Shown here piece after piece: positions 6,465 to 7,449 of a stretch of DNA of 7,449 nt. Source of the DNA: Candidatus Melainabacteria bacterium GWA2_34_9 (GTDB lineage: Bacteria > Cyanobacteriota > Vampirovibrionia > Gastranaerophilales > UBA9971); assembly GCA_001784535.1 (NCBI GenBank), contig MFRJ01000041.1, positions 2,214 through 9,662 on the forward strand. The letters are read 5' to 3'. The notes below the pieces were generated by a model that saw only the letters and a program-made list of their open reading frames with translations, made no database searches and was not told the DNA's origin. Numbering within the stretch: position 1 is the stretch's first letter; every line of letters begins with the position of its first letter. The translations under genes and the position numbers were made by a program.

Positions 6465-6877
6465 AGTAATGTTCTGATTTTTCTTCCGTTTGCAAGACCG
6501 TCAGAGACAAAGTCCATTGTCCATATTTCATTTATATTTTGAGCAAGAACTATATCGCACATTCTTTTTATCCTATTTTTTCTTTTTTTCTTTTTCAAAG
6601 CAAGGTTTTCTTCGTTGTAAATACGGGTTACCTTTTTATGATTTACTAATTCACCTTTGCCTTTAAGGGCTTCGTATATGCGTTTACTGCAGTATTTATT
6701 GTTTTTATGAGCTAAAAAGATAATTTTTTCTCTTAATTCGCTGTCATCTTTTTTGACAGATTTATATCTGCATGTTGAAATATCAAAATTTAGAAGCCTG
6801 CAAGACCTTTTTTGACTGAGTTTTTGCTCGGTCATTAAACAATCTACCGCTTTTCTTTTGTCCGCAGGCTTTACCAC
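6458..6877 (-). pseudogene. IS3-family transposase OrfB, truncated in the catalytic domain
   Basis: The first 130 or so residues match the IS3-family OrfB pattern. There is a helix-turn-helix-like start (SCRLLNFDISTCRY, 25-38), the conserved stretch KRIYEALKGKG then VNHKKVTRIYNEE (65-90), a Lys/Arg cluster (95-105) and INEIWTMDFVSDGLANGRK, in which Asp122 is the first of the DDE catalytic residues. Full-length OrfB is about 270-290 residues; here it stops at 139, just after GRKIRTL where NVIDD is expected, so the second Asp and the Glu are gone and the protein cannot transpose DNA. Homology ends near 6467; the last two residues are junction sequence. The start is GTG at 6877, in the -1 frame relative to orfA, with no ribosome binding site of its own, as expected for frameshift-made OrfAB. 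Confidence 0.85.
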
Positions 6878-7137
6878 TTTTTTGAGTTCAGGTGTTCCAA
6901 TGCCATTTTATCAAGTGTTAATTCAGCTACAAGCTTTTTAAGCTTATTATTCTCATCTTCAAGGTGTTTTAACCTTTTGGCATCCGATGCTTCCATTCCG
7001 CCGTATTTAGACTTCCAATTGTAATAGGTTGCATCTGAAAATCCATATTTTCTACATAAATCTACTACTTTTGCTCCGGCTTCATTTTCTTTCAAAATTT
7101 TAATAATTTGCTCAACCGTAAATTTGCCTTGTTTCAT
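6871..7137 (-). CDS. IS3-family OrfA DNA-binding protein
   Basis: This 88-residue protein is full length for the family. Residues about 6-45 form the helix-turn-helix (FTVEQIIKILKE, then VVDLCRKYGFSDATYYNWKSKYGG), followed by the typical SDAKRLKHLEDENNKLKKLVAEL leucine-zipper-like coiled coil (about 51-73), broken here for length: SDAKRLKHLEDE and NNKLKKLVAEL. It binds the element's ends and forms the N-terminal half of the OrfAB transposase after frameshifting. AGGAG lies seven nucleotides before the ATG. The gene looks intact, but its partner OrfB is truncated; OrfA alone could still bind or repress related elements elsewhere in the genome. Confidence 0.9.
   Translation of the reverse strand: MKQGKFTVEQIIKILKENEAGAKVVDLCRKYGFSDATYYNWKSKYGGMEASDAKRLKHLEDENNKLKKLVAELTLDKMALEHLNSKKW
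6877..6883 (-). other. Programmed -1 frameshift slippery heptamer of the IS
   Basis: Near the end of orfA the minus strand reads A AAA AAG, the canonical slippery heptamer of IS3-family elements, in the correct phase (codons AAA AAG followed by TGG TAA). Slipping back one base continues as GTG GTA AAG, which is the orfB frame. The match to the known mechanism is exact; a downstream stimulatory structure was not established. Confidence 0.75.
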
Positions 7138-7208
7138 TTTTTTTCTCCTACATTGTTTTATTCTATATAGGAGTTACTAAGTTTTAAATATGGGAGTTTT
7201 TTGGGTTG

Positions 7209-7449
7209 ATGTCAAAGTTAAAACAAAATACAAAACTCTCTAATTCAAGTATTAACAAGCACCTTGCATTAATAGGAGCTGTTTTTCAAAGTGCTATTAA
7301 TGAAGGAGTACTCAACATAAATCCTGTTTATAAAGTCAAAAAACTCAGAGAACCCCAAAAAGAAATGGAAATTCTCACAAGAGCAGAGATTCATGCAGTA
7401 ATTGAAACTGCAAAAAAGCATTATCCAGACTTTTACCCCCTTTTATTTA
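7209..7449 (+). pseudogene. Tyrosine recombinase (phage integrase) fragment, N terminus missing
   Basis: The plus-strand frame reads the end of the core-binding domain and the start of the catalytic domain. SINKHLALIGAVFQSAINEG followed by VLNINPV is the typical helix before the inter-domain linker. Then come KVKKLREPQKE and EILTRAEIHAVIETAKKHYP, leading into PLLF, where a TGMRRGE-type motif with the first catalytic Arg would follow beyond the window. About 80-150 N-terminal residues are absent. The only nearby ATG (7209) falls in the presumed IS end, and its nearest purine stretch is about 12 nt away, so it is unlikely to be a native start. The IS most likely cut the gene, leaving a dead remnant of an integrated element. 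Catalytic residues lie outside the window. Confidence 0.8.

Larger units (their letters stand above)
6467..7214 (-). mobile_element. Truncated IS3-family element (IS407-like)
   Basis: The element keeps its upstream end, orfA, the frameshift site and the first half of orfB, but has lost the rest and its downstream end. The right boundary is placed at 7214, where the minus strand reads TGACATCAACCC, fitting the 5'-TG termini of the family; this end is a best guess, since no partner inverted repeat survives. A weak promoter (TAGAAT at 7160-7165) lies upstream of orfA. It interrupts a plus-strand integrase on the right and abuts an unrelated coding tail on the left, so the flanks are not two halves of one gene and a deletion followed insertion. 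Confidence 0.8.

Noticed and set aside
6399..6470. The missing N-terminal half of the integrase on the left side of the IS.
   Set aside because: Plus-strand frames here read nothing like an integrase N terminus; the coding-like signal is on the minus strand.
1..7449. tRNA gene, CRISPR array or riboswitch anywhere in the window.
   Set aside because: No cloverleaf-like or regularly spaced repeats, and all intergenic gaps are short and accounted for; the integrase remnant has no visible tRNA attachment site inside the window.

Overview
The window is AT-rich bacterial DNA with strong AAGGAG-type ribosome binding sites. Five long genes run back to back on the minus strand, and a mobile-element scar sits at the right edge. 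A fused lysophospholipid transporter/acyltransferase/acyl-ACP synthetase points to a didermal (Gram-negative type) low-GC bacterium. Gut lineages such as Gastranaerophilales or Elusimicrobiota would fit, but that is a guess; the sequence does not name the organism.

Layout, read in the direction of transcription (right to left). Positions 7449-7209: the middle of a tyrosine recombinase on the plus strand, running out of the window and missing its N-terminal part. Positions about 7214-6467: an IS3-family insertion sequence on the minus strand, with its upstream end, orfA and -1 frameshift site preserved but orfB cut in its catalytic domain. Positions 6466-6399: an apparent C-terminal tail of another, lost minus-strand gene. 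Positions 6395-6337: a promoter with a dyad. Then come a MarR-family regulator (6318-5848), an alpha/beta hydrolase (5787-5002), the 1165-residue LplT-PlsC-AMP-ligase fusion (5036-1539), a small membrane protein (1528-1151) and a membrane-anchored alpha/beta hydrolase (1068-241). The first four genes are tightly spaced (60 nt, a 35-nt overlap, 10 nt). The last follows an 82-nt gap, so its membership in the operon is less certain.

Positions 232-1: a second promoter, identical over 35 bp to the one in front of marR, precedes a 29-codon reading frame with a very good ribosome binding site. The first nine codons of a further gene follow, leaving the window.

Inferred biology: the fusion protein would bring lysophospholipids across the inner membrane, activate a fatty acid with ATP and re-acylate the lysolipid. 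The flanking hydrolases could release or trim acyl esters, and the MarR protein could control the set. The shared 35-bp promoter suggests the same regulator also controls the operon leaving the left edge. The enzymes are recognisable families; the grouping, the shared promoter and the 29-codon gene are the parts most worth following.
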